From a candidate division WOR-1 bacterium RIFOXYB2_FULL_45_9 (lineage in GTDB: Bacteria > Margulisbacteria > WOR-1 > O2-12-FULL-45-9 > XYB2-FULL-48-7), in the NCBI GenBank assembly GCA_001771575.1, contig MEUD01000001.1, positions 832,815 to 896,814 on the forward strand: DNA of 64,000 bases, given 5' to 3'. The notes under the pieces were generated by a model. That model worked only from the letters and a program-made list of their open reading frames with translations. It had not been told where the DNA came from and did no database searches. A program made the position numbers and the translations under genes. Shown here piece by piece: positions 1-8,117 of this stretch. Position 1 is the stretch's first letter. Each line of letters starts with the position of its first letter.

Positions 1-917
1 AAGACCGCGCTTAATCCGGCAAAAAAATCCGGCTGGCCGACATTTATTTTGCCCGCCTTTTTCAAGCCGATCGATTGGGAATAGAGAGGCCAATCAAAGT
101 TTTTGGACATTTTAGCAAGAGCGGCAAGCGGGAGCGGATTATAGTTTTTTCGGGGATCGCGCAGTTCCACTTTGCTCCGGGAAATCCTGGCCAGCTCGGT
201 CTCTATTTTCAAAACAATCTCTGCCTTTGCCCCTGCCTTTGCCTCTGCCTTTTGCCCCGCCTTCTCTCCCGCCCTATCCATTAATCTAAACATCTTAGCC
301 ACGTATTGCAGGTATTTAGCCCGAGTCTCTTTGGAATATTTATCGTCTTTGAGGTAAAAATCCCGGTCAGGGAGGTTCAGCCCCCCTTGATATAGTTCAA
401 TGATATTCAAATCGCTGTCCGCGGGATCGGGACCGACAAAAACATGGAAGAGAGGATCGGCACTGTTTTGGTGCATGTGTGCGACCGCCAAAGTTAACCC
501 TTTTAGGTCGGTGACCGCTTCGATCCGGGCCAGTTCATCGGCCAGGGGGGTTATCCCCGCCGCCTCGATCCCCTTCTCATCCATCCCACTGGCATAAAAA
601 TCACCAACCATCTCTTCCATCTTTACCTCCTCCTTCTGCCCCGCCCTTGCCCAAGCCCTTTGTTCCGCCCTTTCCATTACCTCCCGCAGGGTCTTAAGGT
701 TCTCTTCCCCTAGGATAACAAAGCTCCCCCAACTGCCGTACTCGGCCGGGATCGGGTTTTTTTTCAGCCAGCCACCGATGGAGTAGCGGTAGAAATCGTC
801 CCCCGGTTTAACGGAAGTATCGAGGCTATTAAGATCGAGTGGTTTATCAGTTTTGTTGCTCATAGCGCATCCGCATAGAAGGGCCAGGCAGAGCCCGGCG
901 GCCATCACCTTTCTCAT
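1..917 (-). CDS. M13-family zinc metallopeptidase, lipoprotein (N-terminal part; 3' end outside window)
   Basis: About 305 residues are visible and the frame stays open to the window edge, so the catalytic HExxH part is missing. The N-terminus is a lipoprotein signal (LCLALLCGC lipobox near residue 16). Next comes GDDFYRYSIGGWLKKNPIP, the hallmark opening of neprilysin/PepO-type peptidases, and later GGLNLPDRDFYL, also typical of the family. By family knowledge it should be an envelope-anchored oligopeptidase. Two Ala/Lys/Gly-rich tracts (about residues 81-99 and 213-232) look inserted relative to the family and are encoded by low-complexity DNA. A TATAAT box lies 7 bases before the ATG, with no Shine-Dalgarno, so the mRNA is probably leaderless. 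Confidence 0.88.
   Translation of the reverse strand, partial: MRKVMAAGLCLALLCGCAMSNKTDKPLDLNSLDTSVKPGDDFYRYSIGGWLKKNPIPAEYGSWGSFVILGEENLKTLREVMERAEQRAWARAGQKEEVKMEEMVGDFYASGMDEKGIEAAGITPLADELARIEAVTDLKGLTLAVAHMHQNSADPLFHVFVGPDPADSDLNIIELYQGGLNLPDRDFYLKDDKYSKETRAKYLQYVAKMFRLMDRAGEKAGQKAEAKAGAKAEIVLKIETELARISRSKVELRDPRKNYNPLPLAALAKMSKNFDWPLYSQSIGLKKAGKINVGQPDFFAGLSAV
221..279 (-). repeat. In-frame low-complexity insert in the M13 peptidase gene
   Basis: The minus strand reads as repeated GGCAAAGGCAGA-like units coding for alternating Ala/Lys/Gly/Glu. A related tract lies at 621-675 of the same gene and another, sharing the AGGGCGGAAC core, at about 9800-9845 inside metH. The frame is kept in every copy. 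I infer a repeat tolerated as a surface loop. Confidence 0.55.
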
Positions 918-924
918 TTCCCCG

Positions 925-930
925 ATTATA
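925..930 (-). promoter_or_regulatory. -10 box of the M13 peptidase gene
   Basis: TATAAT on the minus strand ends 7 bases before the start codon. No good -35 is visible at 16-18 bases. A transcript from here would begin at or next to the ATG. Confidence 0.5.
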
Positions 931-1005
931 GCACGCTGAAACAACTTAAAATAAAGTGAAATTTTGGTTGAAAGTTAACGATATATATACGGAAGAGGTA
1001 TATTT

Positions 1006-1227
1006 ATGGACATCAACAGTGTTTCAAATAAATTAAATGGTCTGCAAAACCGGGTCGCTAATGCCTTGGGCAAAGCAACCCAAGAGCAGGGCCTCTCGTC
1101 AATACTAGACACCCAAGAAACATTAAATACCGGCTTTAATCTTTCCGCCTATATGCTCCATCTGATCAGAGAAGCCGAAAAGGAAATGACCAACATCGGC
1201 CGGACCGTCGACGTCATCGTCTTCTAA
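1006..1227 (+). CDS. Small protein of unknown function (73 aa)
   Basis: I do not recognise it with certainty. The ATG follows a purine-rich GGAAGAGG about 7 bases upstream, so translation is likely. The product is soluble and helical, starts MDINSVSNKL and ends IGRTVDVIVF. The MDI start, a KATQEQG segment and the G-x-x-VDV end faintly resemble the YjfB-type putative motility proteins, but the middle is longer and no flagellar genes are in the window. It stands alone between divergent or convergent neighbours, and its stop overlaps the stop of the cation exporter on the other strand. Confidence 0.6.
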   Translation: MDINSVSNKLNGLQNRVANALGKATQEQGLSSILDTQETLNTGFNLSAYMLHLIREAEKEMTNIGRTVDVIVF

Positions 1228-2126
1228 TGATGATGATACCCCGCCCCTCCCTCTGATCTCTCCATGACGCAAAACAACTCATCACCGCACGATTGGCATT
1301 CGGTCTGAAAGGTCGAATGCCCGATCGCGTAATTATCTCTCAACAGATGCTCCACCTCATGAATGATCCGGGGAGCTTTTTTGGCCGCCTTCGGCTCGAG
1401 CTCGATATGGGCGGAGATCGCGTTCATCCCTGATGTAATGGTCCAGATATGTAGATCATGGAGCCCTTTTATCCCCTTGACCCGGCGGATATCAGCGGCA
1501 ACTTTACGCGGATCAACCCCTTTTGGGCTCCCTTCGAGCAGAATATTGACCGCTTCCAGGACCAGCTTGATCGCTCCATAAAGGACAACCAGCGCGATCG
1601 CGATCCCCAGGACCGGATCGACCAGATACCAGCCGGTAAACGCGATCGCCAAGCCGCCGCCGATCACCGCGACGGAAGAAAGGGCGTCGGAAATAACATG
1701 CAGCAGCGCCCCTCGAACGTTTAAGTTCTGGCGGGAGCCGGCCAGTACCAGGGCTGAAATAATATTAGCCGCCAGACCAATTAGAGCGACGACCATCATT
1801 AAGCCGCTGTTGACCGGCTCGGGGCGGGCAAACCGGCCAAATGCCTGGTAGAAAATAAACCAGGCCAAAAAGATCAAGAGGGTCCCATTGGCAAACGCGG
1901 CCAGGATCTCGACCCGGTGGTAGCCGAAGGTCTTTTCTTTATCAGCCGGCCTAAGGGCCAGGAACGCGGCCAAAAGGGAAAAGATGAGGACCAAAGCGTC
2001 GGTTAACATGTGCCCGGCATCGGAGACCAGCGCCAGACTATTCGCCAAATATCCGCCAATAAACTCGACCGCCATGATCGTTAGGGTAATTGCCAGCGCG
2101 ATCGTCAGTCGCTCGGGATTCTTCAT
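1224..2126 (-). CDS. Cation diffusion facilitator (CzcD/ZitB-like Zn/Co/Cd exporter)
   Basis: A 300-residue member of the CDF family, which exports divalent metal by proton antiport across the inner membrane. It has six predicted membrane helices. The metal-site motifs SDAGHMLTD (about residue 36, helix II) and HVISDALSS (about residue 145, helix V) give the HxxxD pairs expected for zinc. The cytoplasmic ferredoxin-like C-terminal domain follows (LHDLHIWTIT, then ISAHIELE). It ends in a HHH tail after a short Cys/Glu segment, possibly an extra metal-binding tail. It is divergent from the thioredoxin-fold gene at 2213 and has a TAGAAT -10 just 7 bases upstream of the ATG. Confidence 0.93.
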   Translation of the reverse strand: MKNPERLTIALAITLTIMAVEFIGGYLANSLALVSDAGHMLTDALVLIFSLLAAFLALRPADKEKTFGYHRVEILAAFANGTLLIFLAWFIFYQAFGRFARPEPVNSGLMMVVALIGLAANIISALVLAGSRQNLNVRGALLHVISDALSSVAVIGGGLAIAFTGWYLVDPVLGIAIALVVLYGAIKLVLEAVNILLEGSPKGVDPRKVAADIRRVKGIKGLHDLHIWTITSGMNAISAHIELEPKAAKKAPRIIHEVEHLLRDNYAIGHSTFQTECQSCGDELFCVMERSEGGAGYHHH

Positions 2127-2133
2127 GAAACGT

Positions 2134-2162
2134 ATTCTAGAACAATTTCCCCAAGGAGTGAA
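2134..2162 (-). promoter_or_regulatory. Promoter of the cation exporter gene
   Basis: Minus strand: TTCACT (-35), 17-base spacer, TAGAAT (-10). The -10 ends 7 bases before the ATG at 2126, so the transcript should be leaderless. Confidence 0.5.
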
Positions 2163-2174
2163 GAGGCGCTTTCC

Positions 2175-2202
2175 TTGACATTCCCTTCACGGGGGGTATA
2201 AT
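2175..2202 (+). promoter_or_regulatory. Consensus sigma-70-type promoter, leaderless
   Basis: Perfect TTGACA at 2175-2180 and perfect TATAAT at 2197-2202 with a 16-base spacer. The ATG at 2213 is 10 bases after the -10, leaving at most 3-4 untranslated bases. This is the clearest anchor for the leaderless pattern seen through the window. Confidence 0.8.
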
Positions 2203-2212
2203 TTTTAGTAGC

Positions 2213-2686
2213 ATGAAAAAAGCGTTTGTTCTCTTTACCGCGGTCTTGCTGTTTGCCGGGGCGGCGGCGGCGGATATCTCCTCCAACATCGGACTGGAGC
2301 TTCCGGAGATCGACCTCCCCAGTCTTGACGGAAAACCGGCCTCGCTTCAGGAAAACAAAAAAACCATCCTGGTCTTTTTTACCAGCTGGAGCAAAGCCAG
2401 CCAAAACAACCTTGGTTTCCTCCAATGCCTTAAAGAAAACGACCAACCGGTCAGGATCGTCGGCGTCTCATTCGACAAAAAGGCGAAAAATGTCCAGGAG
2501 TTCGCTTCCGACAACAAGATCTCCTTCCCCATACTGATCGATAAAAAACTTTCTTTGATCAATAAACTGAAGCTCCTGGTAATTCCCACGACCTTTTGCG
2601 TTAATTCCAGCGGGGTGATCGAAAAAGTTTTTGTTGATTATGACGACAATGTTAAAAAAGCGATCGCTGAATGGGTAAAATTATAG
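2213..2686 (+). CDS. Secreted TlpA/AhpC-TSA-like thioredoxin-fold protein lacking both active-site cysteines
   Basis: 157 residues with a signal peptide (KKAFVLFTAVLLFAGAAAA). The TlpA-like fold is recognisable from LPEIDLPSLDGKPASL, then VFFTSWSKASQNN, and the cis-proline region VIPTTFCVNSSGVI. Where the family has WCxxC, this protein has WSKAS: both cysteines are serine. Two other cysteines remain (LQC near residue 67, TFC near residue 128). It therefore cannot do the usual dithiol exchange, and I infer a chaperone-like, binding or modified-peroxidatic role in the periplasm. It stands alone, convergent with the exporter permease. Confidence 0.82.
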   Translation: MKKAFVLFTAVLLFAGAAAADISSNIGLELPEIDLPSLDGKPASLQENKKTILVFFTSWSKASQNNLGFLQCLKENDQPVRIVGVSFDKKAKNVQEFASDNKISFPILIDKKLSLINKLKLLVIPTTFCVNSSGVIEKVFVDYDDNVKKAIAEWVKL

Positions 2687-2687
2687 C

Positions 2688-3881
2688 CTACTCGTAGCGC
2701 AGGGCGATCACCGGGTCAAGCCTGGCCGCTCTCACCGCCGGATAAACCCCAAAAAATATCCCGACCACCGCCGAAACGACCGTCGCCAGGATCACCGCCC
2801 ACCAGGCAATGACCAGCGTTCCTTTAATAAAAAACATGATCAAAAACGCGCCCAAAAGACCTATAATGATCCCCAGCGCGCCGCCTAATAAACTGATCAT
2901 CATCGACTCGACCAAAAACTGCAAAACAATATCGCGGCTTTTGGCCCCGATCGCCTTCCTAACCCCAATCTCCCTGACCCGCTCATTCACCGCGACCAGC
3001 ATGATGTTCATGATCCCGATCCCGCCGACAAGAAGAGAGATCGCCGCTATCCCCGAAACAAAACCGGTCAATACGACCAAAATATTGTTGACGATATCGA
3101 GGATCCCCTGCTGGGTGATAAAACGAAAATCATCGTTCCCCAGCCGGCGCTCCATCAGGACCTTGACCTTGGCTTTGACCTCGTCCATTTTCGCGACATC
3201 CTTGGGGAAAATGTTCATTCTCATAATATTTCCGGTCCCCATCATGTTTTGGGCGGTCGTCACCGGCAAGATAACTCTCGCGTCCATGTCAAAGACCCCG
3301 ATGCTTCCCTTAGCTTCCGTCACTCCGATAATCAGGTAATTATTCCCTCTTATCTTGATCTTCTCCCCAAGCGGAGAGATCTCCCCAAATATGTCTTTGG
3401 CGACTTTGGGACCGATCACCGCTACTTTTCTGCGGGCCTCGACTTCCGCCTCATTAAAAAACCGTCCTGACGCGAGCCCCCAGCCCATCAGGGCCATGTT
3501 ATTGGCGGTCGTCCCGATGATCACCGGCGCCTTGTATTTTTTTTTGCCGTAATAAATGTCGCCGCTCCCCGGGTTTATCGCGACAACATCTTTAACCCCG
3601 GGGACCCGGGATTTGATCAGCTCGATGTCGGCGTAGACAAACTTCGGATTGGGGGGGACAGAATTGTCCTTTCCCGCTACCATGATAAAAGAATCATAGC
3701 CGGCGCCAAGGCTCTGTACCTGGTCGGTCACGTATTTTTTTGCCCCTTCACCGATCGTCACCAGCGTAATGACCGAAAAGATCCCGATGATCACCCCAAG
3801 CATGGTCAGGGCGCTCCGAACTTTATTCGACAGCAAAGCCCGCCAGGCCTGTTTCATGCTCTCCCAGAGAAAAAAGATCAT
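2688..3881 (-). CDS. MacB-type ABC transporter permease (second of two)
   Basis: 397 residues: N-terminal membrane helix (about 20-42), a large periplasmic MacB_PCD domain, and three C-terminal FtsX helices (about 270-385). The segment LVGGIGIMNIMLVAVNERVREIGVRKAIGA is the family signature before helix III. It is the last gene of the efflux operon and its start overlaps the stop of the first permease by 4 bases. The ATPase is encoded separately, as in YknYZ-type or LolCDE-like systems rather than fused MacB. Two different permeases could form a heterodimer. Substrate unknown. Confidence 0.9.
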   Translation of the reverse strand: MIFFLWESMKQAWRALLSNKVRSALTMLGVIIGIFSVITLVTIGEGAKKYVTDQVQSLGAGYDSFIMVAGKDNSVPPNPKFVYADIELIKSRVPGVKDVVAINPGSGDIYYGKKKYKAPVIIGTTANNMALMGWGLASGRFFNEAEVEARRKVAVIGPKVAKDIFGEISPLGEKIKIRGNNYLIIGVTEAKGSIGVFDMDARVILPVTTAQNMMGTGNIMRMNIFPKDVAKMDEVKAKVKVLMERRLGNDDFRFITQQGILDIVNNILVVLTGFVSGIAAISLLVGGIGIMNIMLVAVNERVREIGVRKAIGAKSRDIVLQFLVESMMISLLGGALGIIIGLLGAFLIMFFIKGTLVIAWWAVILATVVSAVVGIFFGVYPAVRAARLDPVIALRYE

Positions 3882-5074
3882 ACCTCAAACCTCAAGGCGT
3901 CGACCGGGTCAAGTTTTGAAGCGCGGACCGCCGGATAGACCCCAAAAAAGAGGCCGACGAGCAGAGCAACCAGGCAGGCGATGGCGGCGGCATTGTAGGC
4001 AATGACCGCTTCCAGCTTCAGGGCGCTCATGATCCCCCAGGAGGCCAGGGTCCCGATAGTGATCCCCAAAACCGCCCCGCTTAAAGTGATCAGGATCGAC
4101 TCCATGACGAATTGCAGGAAAATATCGCGCCGCTTGGCCCCGATCGCCTTGCGGATCCCGATCTCGCGGGTCCTCTCGGTCACCGCCACCAGCATGATGT
4201 TCATGATCCCGATCCCGCCGACGAGAAGGGAGATCGCCGCGATCGCGGAGACTATCCCGGTCAAGGCATTTAGGATGTTGTTGGTAATGTCGATCAACCC
4301 GGCCTGGGTATGCATGTGAAAATCGATCCTCCGGTGTCTGGCTAAAAGAAGCTTGGTGATCTCGTCCATCACCTCGGGGACGTCTTTTTCGTCATTAGTC
4401 GTGATCATCATCTCCCAAATATTTTTTGTTCCCATGGTCAATTCCGCCAGTGAAGAGGGGATCAGGACCATGTCATCCATATCGTAGGTGAGCATCGCCC
4501 CTTTTTCCTCCAGGATCCCGATCACGATAAAACCGACCCCATTGATCTTTATCTTTTCGCCGATCGGCGAGAAATTCCCGAACAAGTTGCGCGCCACGGT
4601 TTTTCCGATCACCGCCACCCGTTTGCGCCCGCTATCTTCCGCCAAAGAAAAAAAACGCCCCTCCGCCGCTTTCTGCTTGTACGCCAGCGGGTAATCCTGG
4701 GAAACTCCCAGGGTATAGCCGGGAGTATATTCTTTGGCGCCGTACTTAAGCCGTCCGCGGCCGATAATTTCCGGCATTAAATATTGGATCTTCTTGACCT
4801 TTTCCCGGATCGCGATCATATCGCCATAGGTCAGGGTCAGTTCCGGAATGCTGGTGCCGGCACCATCCCCCGGCTGAAGGGTGATGCTGTTCGCCCCAAC
4901 CCCCCAACCACTGATCTGGTTAAGGACATAGCTTTTGGCCCCTTCCCCCATTGAGACCAGGGTAATGACCGCCGCAACCCCAATGACCACCCCCATGGTA
5001 GTCAGAATAGTTCGAAGTTTATTTGAGAGGAGCGATTGGCTGGCCAGTTTGAGCGGTTCAGCGAGGTTGATCAT
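3878..5074 (-). CDS. MacB-type ABC transporter permease (first of two)
   Basis: 398 residues with the same layout as its downstream partner: one N-terminal helix, a periplasmic domain, and three C-terminal helices with LVGGIGIMNIMLVAVTERTREIG. The two permeases are clearly paralogous yet diverged, as expected of a tandem duplication followed by heterodimerisation. The start overlaps the ATPase gene by 4 bases (ATGA). Its place between the ATPase and the second permease supports one complex. Confidence 0.9.
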   Translation of the reverse strand: MINLAEPLKLASQSLLSNKLRTILTTMGVVIGVAAVITLVSMGEGAKSYVLNQISGWGVGANSITLQPGDGAGTSIPELTLTYGDMIAIREKVKKIQYLMPEIIGRGRLKYGAKEYTPGYTLGVSQDYPLAYKQKAAEGRFFSLAEDSGRKRVAVIGKTVARNLFGNFSPIGEKIKINGVGFIVIGILEEKGAMLTYDMDDMVLIPSSLAELTMGTKNIWEMMITTNDEKDVPEVMDEITKLLLARHRRIDFHMHTQAGLIDITNNILNALTGIVSAIAAISLLVGGIGIMNIMLVAVTERTREIGIRKAIGAKRRDIFLQFVMESILITLSGAVLGITIGTLASWGIMSALKLEAVIAYNAAAIACLVALLVGLFFGVYPAVRASKLDPVDALRFEV

Positions 5075-5763
5075 CGAACTTTTTCATCGGCCACGACCAG
5101 TCCGTCTTTTAACCGGACGATCCTTTTACTGGAATTAGCGATATCCTGGTCGTGGGTGACCATTATCAAAGTGATCCCTTTCTTGTTCAGCTCGGAAAAA
5201 AGATGGATGATCTCCGCTCCGCTCCTGGAGTCAAGATTGCCGGTCGGCTCGTCCGCCATGATGATCGAAGGATTATTGGCCAGCGCCCGGGCGATCGCCA
5301 CCCGCTGGCTCTGTCCCCCCGACATCTCCGCCGGCCGGTGAAAAGCCCGTTCCTTCAGATCGACCATTGCCAGCAGTTCCAGCGCTCTTGACCGCCGCTC
5401 TTCAGTCTTGAGCCCGGCATAGATCAAAGGGAGCTCAACGTTCTCAACCGCGTTTAATTTCGGCAAAAGATTGAAGGTCTGGAAAACAAACCCGACTTTT
5501 TTATTGCGGATCTCCGCCAGGCTGTTGTCGTCCAGCTCGTCAATATCGACGTCGTCCAAAAGAACATGTCCGGTCGTCGGCCGGTCGAGACAGCCGATAA
5601 TATGCATCATCGTCGACTTACCGCAACCAGATGGCCCCATGATCGAAAGGAACTCCCCCCGATTTACGGTTAAACTGATCCCCTGGAGCGCTTTGACCTC
5701 GACCTTTCCCATCATGTAGGTCTTGGTGATATTGTTTATGGTGACGACCGGCTTATCGCTCAA
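5071..5763 (-). CDS. ABC transporter ATP-binding protein (LolD/MacB-type)
   Basis: 230 residues, typical for LolD/YknY ATPases. Walker A GPSGCGKST (about 43-51), Q-loop in FQTFNLL, signature MSGGQSQRVAIARAL, Walker B IIMADEPTGNLD and H-loop VTHD are all present and intact. It drives the two downstream permeases. The start overlaps the end of the adaptor gene by 11 bases, indicating translational coupling. Confidence 0.95.
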   Translation of the reverse strand: MSDKPVVTINNITKTYMMGKVEVKALQGISLTVNRGEFLSIMGPSGCGKSTMMHIIGCLDRPTTGHVLLDDVDIDELDDNSLAEIRNKKVGFVFQTFNLLPKLNAVENVELPLIYAGLKTEERRSRALELLAMVDLKERAFHRPAEMSGGQSQRVAIARALANNPSIIMADEPTGNLDSRSGAEIIHLFSELNKKGITLIMVTHDQDIANSSKRIVRLKDGLVVADEKVR

Positions 5764-6730
5764 TCTTTACCCTGCCTTTATCTTTTAATTTGGCCACGTT
5801 GCTGATGGCAACAACATCCCCTTCCCTCACCCCGCTGACCGCCTCAACGCTAACGTACGAGCGAAGGCCAATCTCGATCTGCTTCTCATACGCCCGGTTA
5901 TTTTTGATCGTAAACACGTATTGCTTGTCATCCCTGCTGATCAACGCTTCGCGCGGAACAATGGTCGCTGAACTTTTGGCCCGCGTCACGATCTCCACGT
6001 TGACCGTCATGTTAGCCTTTAATTCGCTCCGGCCGTTCAGGAACCTGATCTTGCTCGGAAAAACATACGATTCCTCGTCCATTTTCACCCGGCCGCCGAC
6101 TTTGCGCAATTCGGCCAAAGGGGCGATCCAATAAAGTTCGCCAAAGAATTTCTTGTCCGGATAAACGTCGGAAGTGATCACAACCTTGTCGCTAATTTTA
6201 ATGTTGGCAATATCGATCTCATCGATCTGGGCCTCGACCCAGGCGTCATCGTAATTGACCACGGTGATCGCCGGCTGGCCGGGGATCACCGTCTCCCCTT
6301 CCCGATAGTCGATCTTGGCGACAACCCCGTTGTTCGGCGAAACGATCCGGGAAGCGTCGAACATTGTTTTGGCGGCATCATAAGCTTGTTTGCTCGCCGC
6401 GCCGTCTTGAAACAACTGGCGGGTCCGCTCAAAATCGTTCCGCGCCTGCTCAAAACTGTCAAACTCGGCCAGAAGCTGGCCTTTGCGGACATTGGCCCCT
6501 TCTTTAACTTTTAAGCTGGAAATTTTTCCGCCGATCTTGGTCCCCAGCTCATAGATCGGCGCGTCAACTATCCCGGTCGCCGCGATGATCTCCTCGATCC
6601 CCCCCTGGGAGACCACGGCGGTCTTAACCGTCACCACGTCCCGGTTCAGCCAGTTGGAGGCCATTCTCCACCCGATAAGAACAACGATCACCCCGACAAC
6701 AATCCAGACCCATTTTCTTTTTATTTTCAT
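5753..6730 (-). CDS. MacA/HlyD-family periplasmic adaptor
   Basis: 325 residues: an N-terminal anchor helix (VWIVVGVIVVLIGW), then biotinyl-lipoyl-like halves (GGKISSLKVKEGANVRKGQLL and GVVAKIDYREGETVIPGQP) around a short alpha-hairpin, then beta-barrel and membrane-proximal domains. By family it bridges the inner-membrane ABC transporter and TolC. The hairpin (about residues 108-130) is shorter than in canonical MacA. It overlaps the TolC gene upstream by 4 bases. Confidence 0.92.
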   Translation of the reverse strand: MKIKRKWVWIVVGVIVVLIGWRMASNWLNRDVVTVKTAVVSQGGIEEIIAATGIVDAPIYELGTKIGGKISSLKVKEGANVRKGQLLAEFDSFEQARNDFERTRQLFQDGAASKQAYDAAKTMFDASRIVSPNNGVVAKIDYREGETVIPGQPAITVVNYDDAWVEAQIDEIDIANIKISDKVVITSDVYPDKKFFGELYWIAPLAELRKVGGRVKMDEESYVFPSKIRFLNGRSELKANMTVNVEIVTRAKSSATIVPREALISRDDKQYVFTIKNNRAYEKQIEIGLRSYVSVEAVSGVREGDVVAISNVAKLKDKGRVKIER

Positions 6731-8055
6731 AACACAACCTCTTTTCCAACAACTTTATTTAATTTTGCCCTGGCGGTCTCCAGGTCAAAAAGGGACTGGA
6801 GATAATTTATCCGAGCCTGCGTCAAAGAGACCTGGGCGTCAAGGACCTCCAGGTTGGTCCCGGCGCCCGACATAAAACGCAACGATGAGACCTTTTGGTT
6901 TTCTTCGGCGGAAGAGACCGCCTTTTTCGCCGAGGCGATCGTTTCCGCCGCGCTTTTTAGGGTAAAACAAACGTCGCGGACCTCGAGAGCGACCCCGTTT
7001 CGAACCTGTTCTTTGGCCGCTTTCTGGGAGTCCAGGTTGGCGGCCGCTTCTTTGATCCTGTTCTCCCTGCCCAAACCGTCAAAAATGGTCCAAGACGCGG
7101 CTCCCACCACCGACCAGGAATTGGTCGACGAATCAAACCCAGGATATTCGGTCACCCGGTTGCCGGTCTGCGCGGAAAGAAAAACAGTCGGCAAATATTC
7201 GAGCTGGGAGACCCGAAGGGTCTCCTGGGCGATACTTTCATTGAACAGATAGATCCGCCAATCCGGGCGATTCTCCAGGGCGAGCCGCAGTATTTCCTTA
7301 TAATCCGGGATCATTAACAATGTTCCGGTAAAGCCTTCATCCTTGAGATCGACCTCTTGTTCCAGCTCCCGTCCCAAAGAATTGTTAAAAGCGTCTTTGG
7401 CCAATTCCAAGGAGTTTTTCGCTTTGGTCAGCCCGACTTCACTGTTAGCCAGCTGGACCTCCGCCCGCAATTGGTCAGCCCGGGTCGACACCCCGGCCGC
7501 AAGCAACATTTTGATCTGATTCAGATGCGACTCCGCCATCTCTTTGGATTCTTCGGAAAGTTTGACGTATTTGGCCGCCCTCAATACTCCAAAATAACTT
7601 TGGGTAACATTGAACGCCGCTTCCAGCCGGGCTTTTTTATACTCTTCACCGGCCAGGTCAACAACTTTTCGGGCAATACCGTAGCCGGGCCAAAGAGCGG
7701 CGACAAAGAGCGGCTGGGATAGTGATACCCCCCACCCCTGCGCGGTCACGGTCGAATTGGTCCCGGTGGTAAAGTCCTGGGTAAGAGCCCCCTGCGAAGT
7801 GGAAACGGTCACCTGCATGACCGATGGATCAGAGTAAGATTTCCCATAGTTCGCGTCAAGTTTGACGGTGGGGAAGAAGGCGCCGACCGCCTGGCCAAGC
7901 CTGGCATTCGCCGCCGCGAGCTTTTTTTGCGCCGCTAAAACGCTCGGATTATTGGTCATCGCCAAATCGACGCTTTCCTTAAGGGTCAAAGCATCGGCAT
8001 TTGCCGCGATCAGCAAGAAGCAGAAGATCGAAGATTTAATAATTATCTTTCTCAT
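6727..8055 (-). CDS. TolC-family outer-membrane efflux protein
   Basis: 442 residues with a signal peptide (IIIKSSIFCFLLIAANADA) and two outer-membrane-efflux repeats rich in coiled-coil heptads (LTLKESVDLAMTNNPSVLAAQ opening; LEVLDAQVSLTQARINYLQSLFDLETARAKL closing). First gene of the export operon TolC-adaptor-ATPase-permease-permease. Its presence implies a diderm envelope. A TTGACA/TAAAAT promoter lies just upstream. Confidence 0.93.
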   Translation of the reverse strand: MRKIIIKSSIFCFLLIAANADALTLKESVDLAMTNNPSVLAAQKKLAAANARLGQAVGAFFPTVKLDANYGKSYSDPSVMQVTVSTSQGALTQDFTTGTNSTVTAQGWGVSLSQPLFVAALWPGYGIARKVVDLAGEEYKKARLEAAFNVTQSYFGVLRAAKYVKLSEESKEMAESHLNQIKMLLAAGVSTRADQLRAEVQLANSEVGLTKAKNSLELAKDAFNNSLGRELEQEVDLKDEGFTGTLLMIPDYKEILRLALENRPDWRIYLFNESIAQETLRVSQLEYLPTVFLSAQTGNRVTEYPGFDSSTNSWSVVGAASWTIFDGLGRENRIKEAAANLDSQKAAKEQVRNGVALEVRDVCFTLKSAAETIASAKKAVSSAEENQKVSSLRFMSGAGTNLEVLDAQVSLTQARINYLQSLFDLETARAKLNKVVGKEVVL

Positions 8056-8084
8056 AAGGTTATAGGGAAAGGAAGCTAGTTAAG

Positions 8085-8112
8085 ATTTTATTATATAAGG
8101 GGTAAATGTCAA
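8085..8112 (-). promoter_or_regulatory. Promoter of the efflux operon
   Basis: Minus strand: perfect TTGACA at 8112-8107, 16-base spacer, TAAAAT at 8090-8085. An overlapping TATAAT at 8095-8090 is too close to the -35 to pair with it. The predicted leader is about 20-25 bases without a convincing Shine-Dalgarno. Confidence 0.55.
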
Positions 8113-8117
8113 CCGAC

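Noticed and set aside
621-675. A CRISPR-like or tandem-repeat array in the M13 gene
   Set aside because: Units are short, degenerate and translated in frame, with no spacers and no cas genes in the window.
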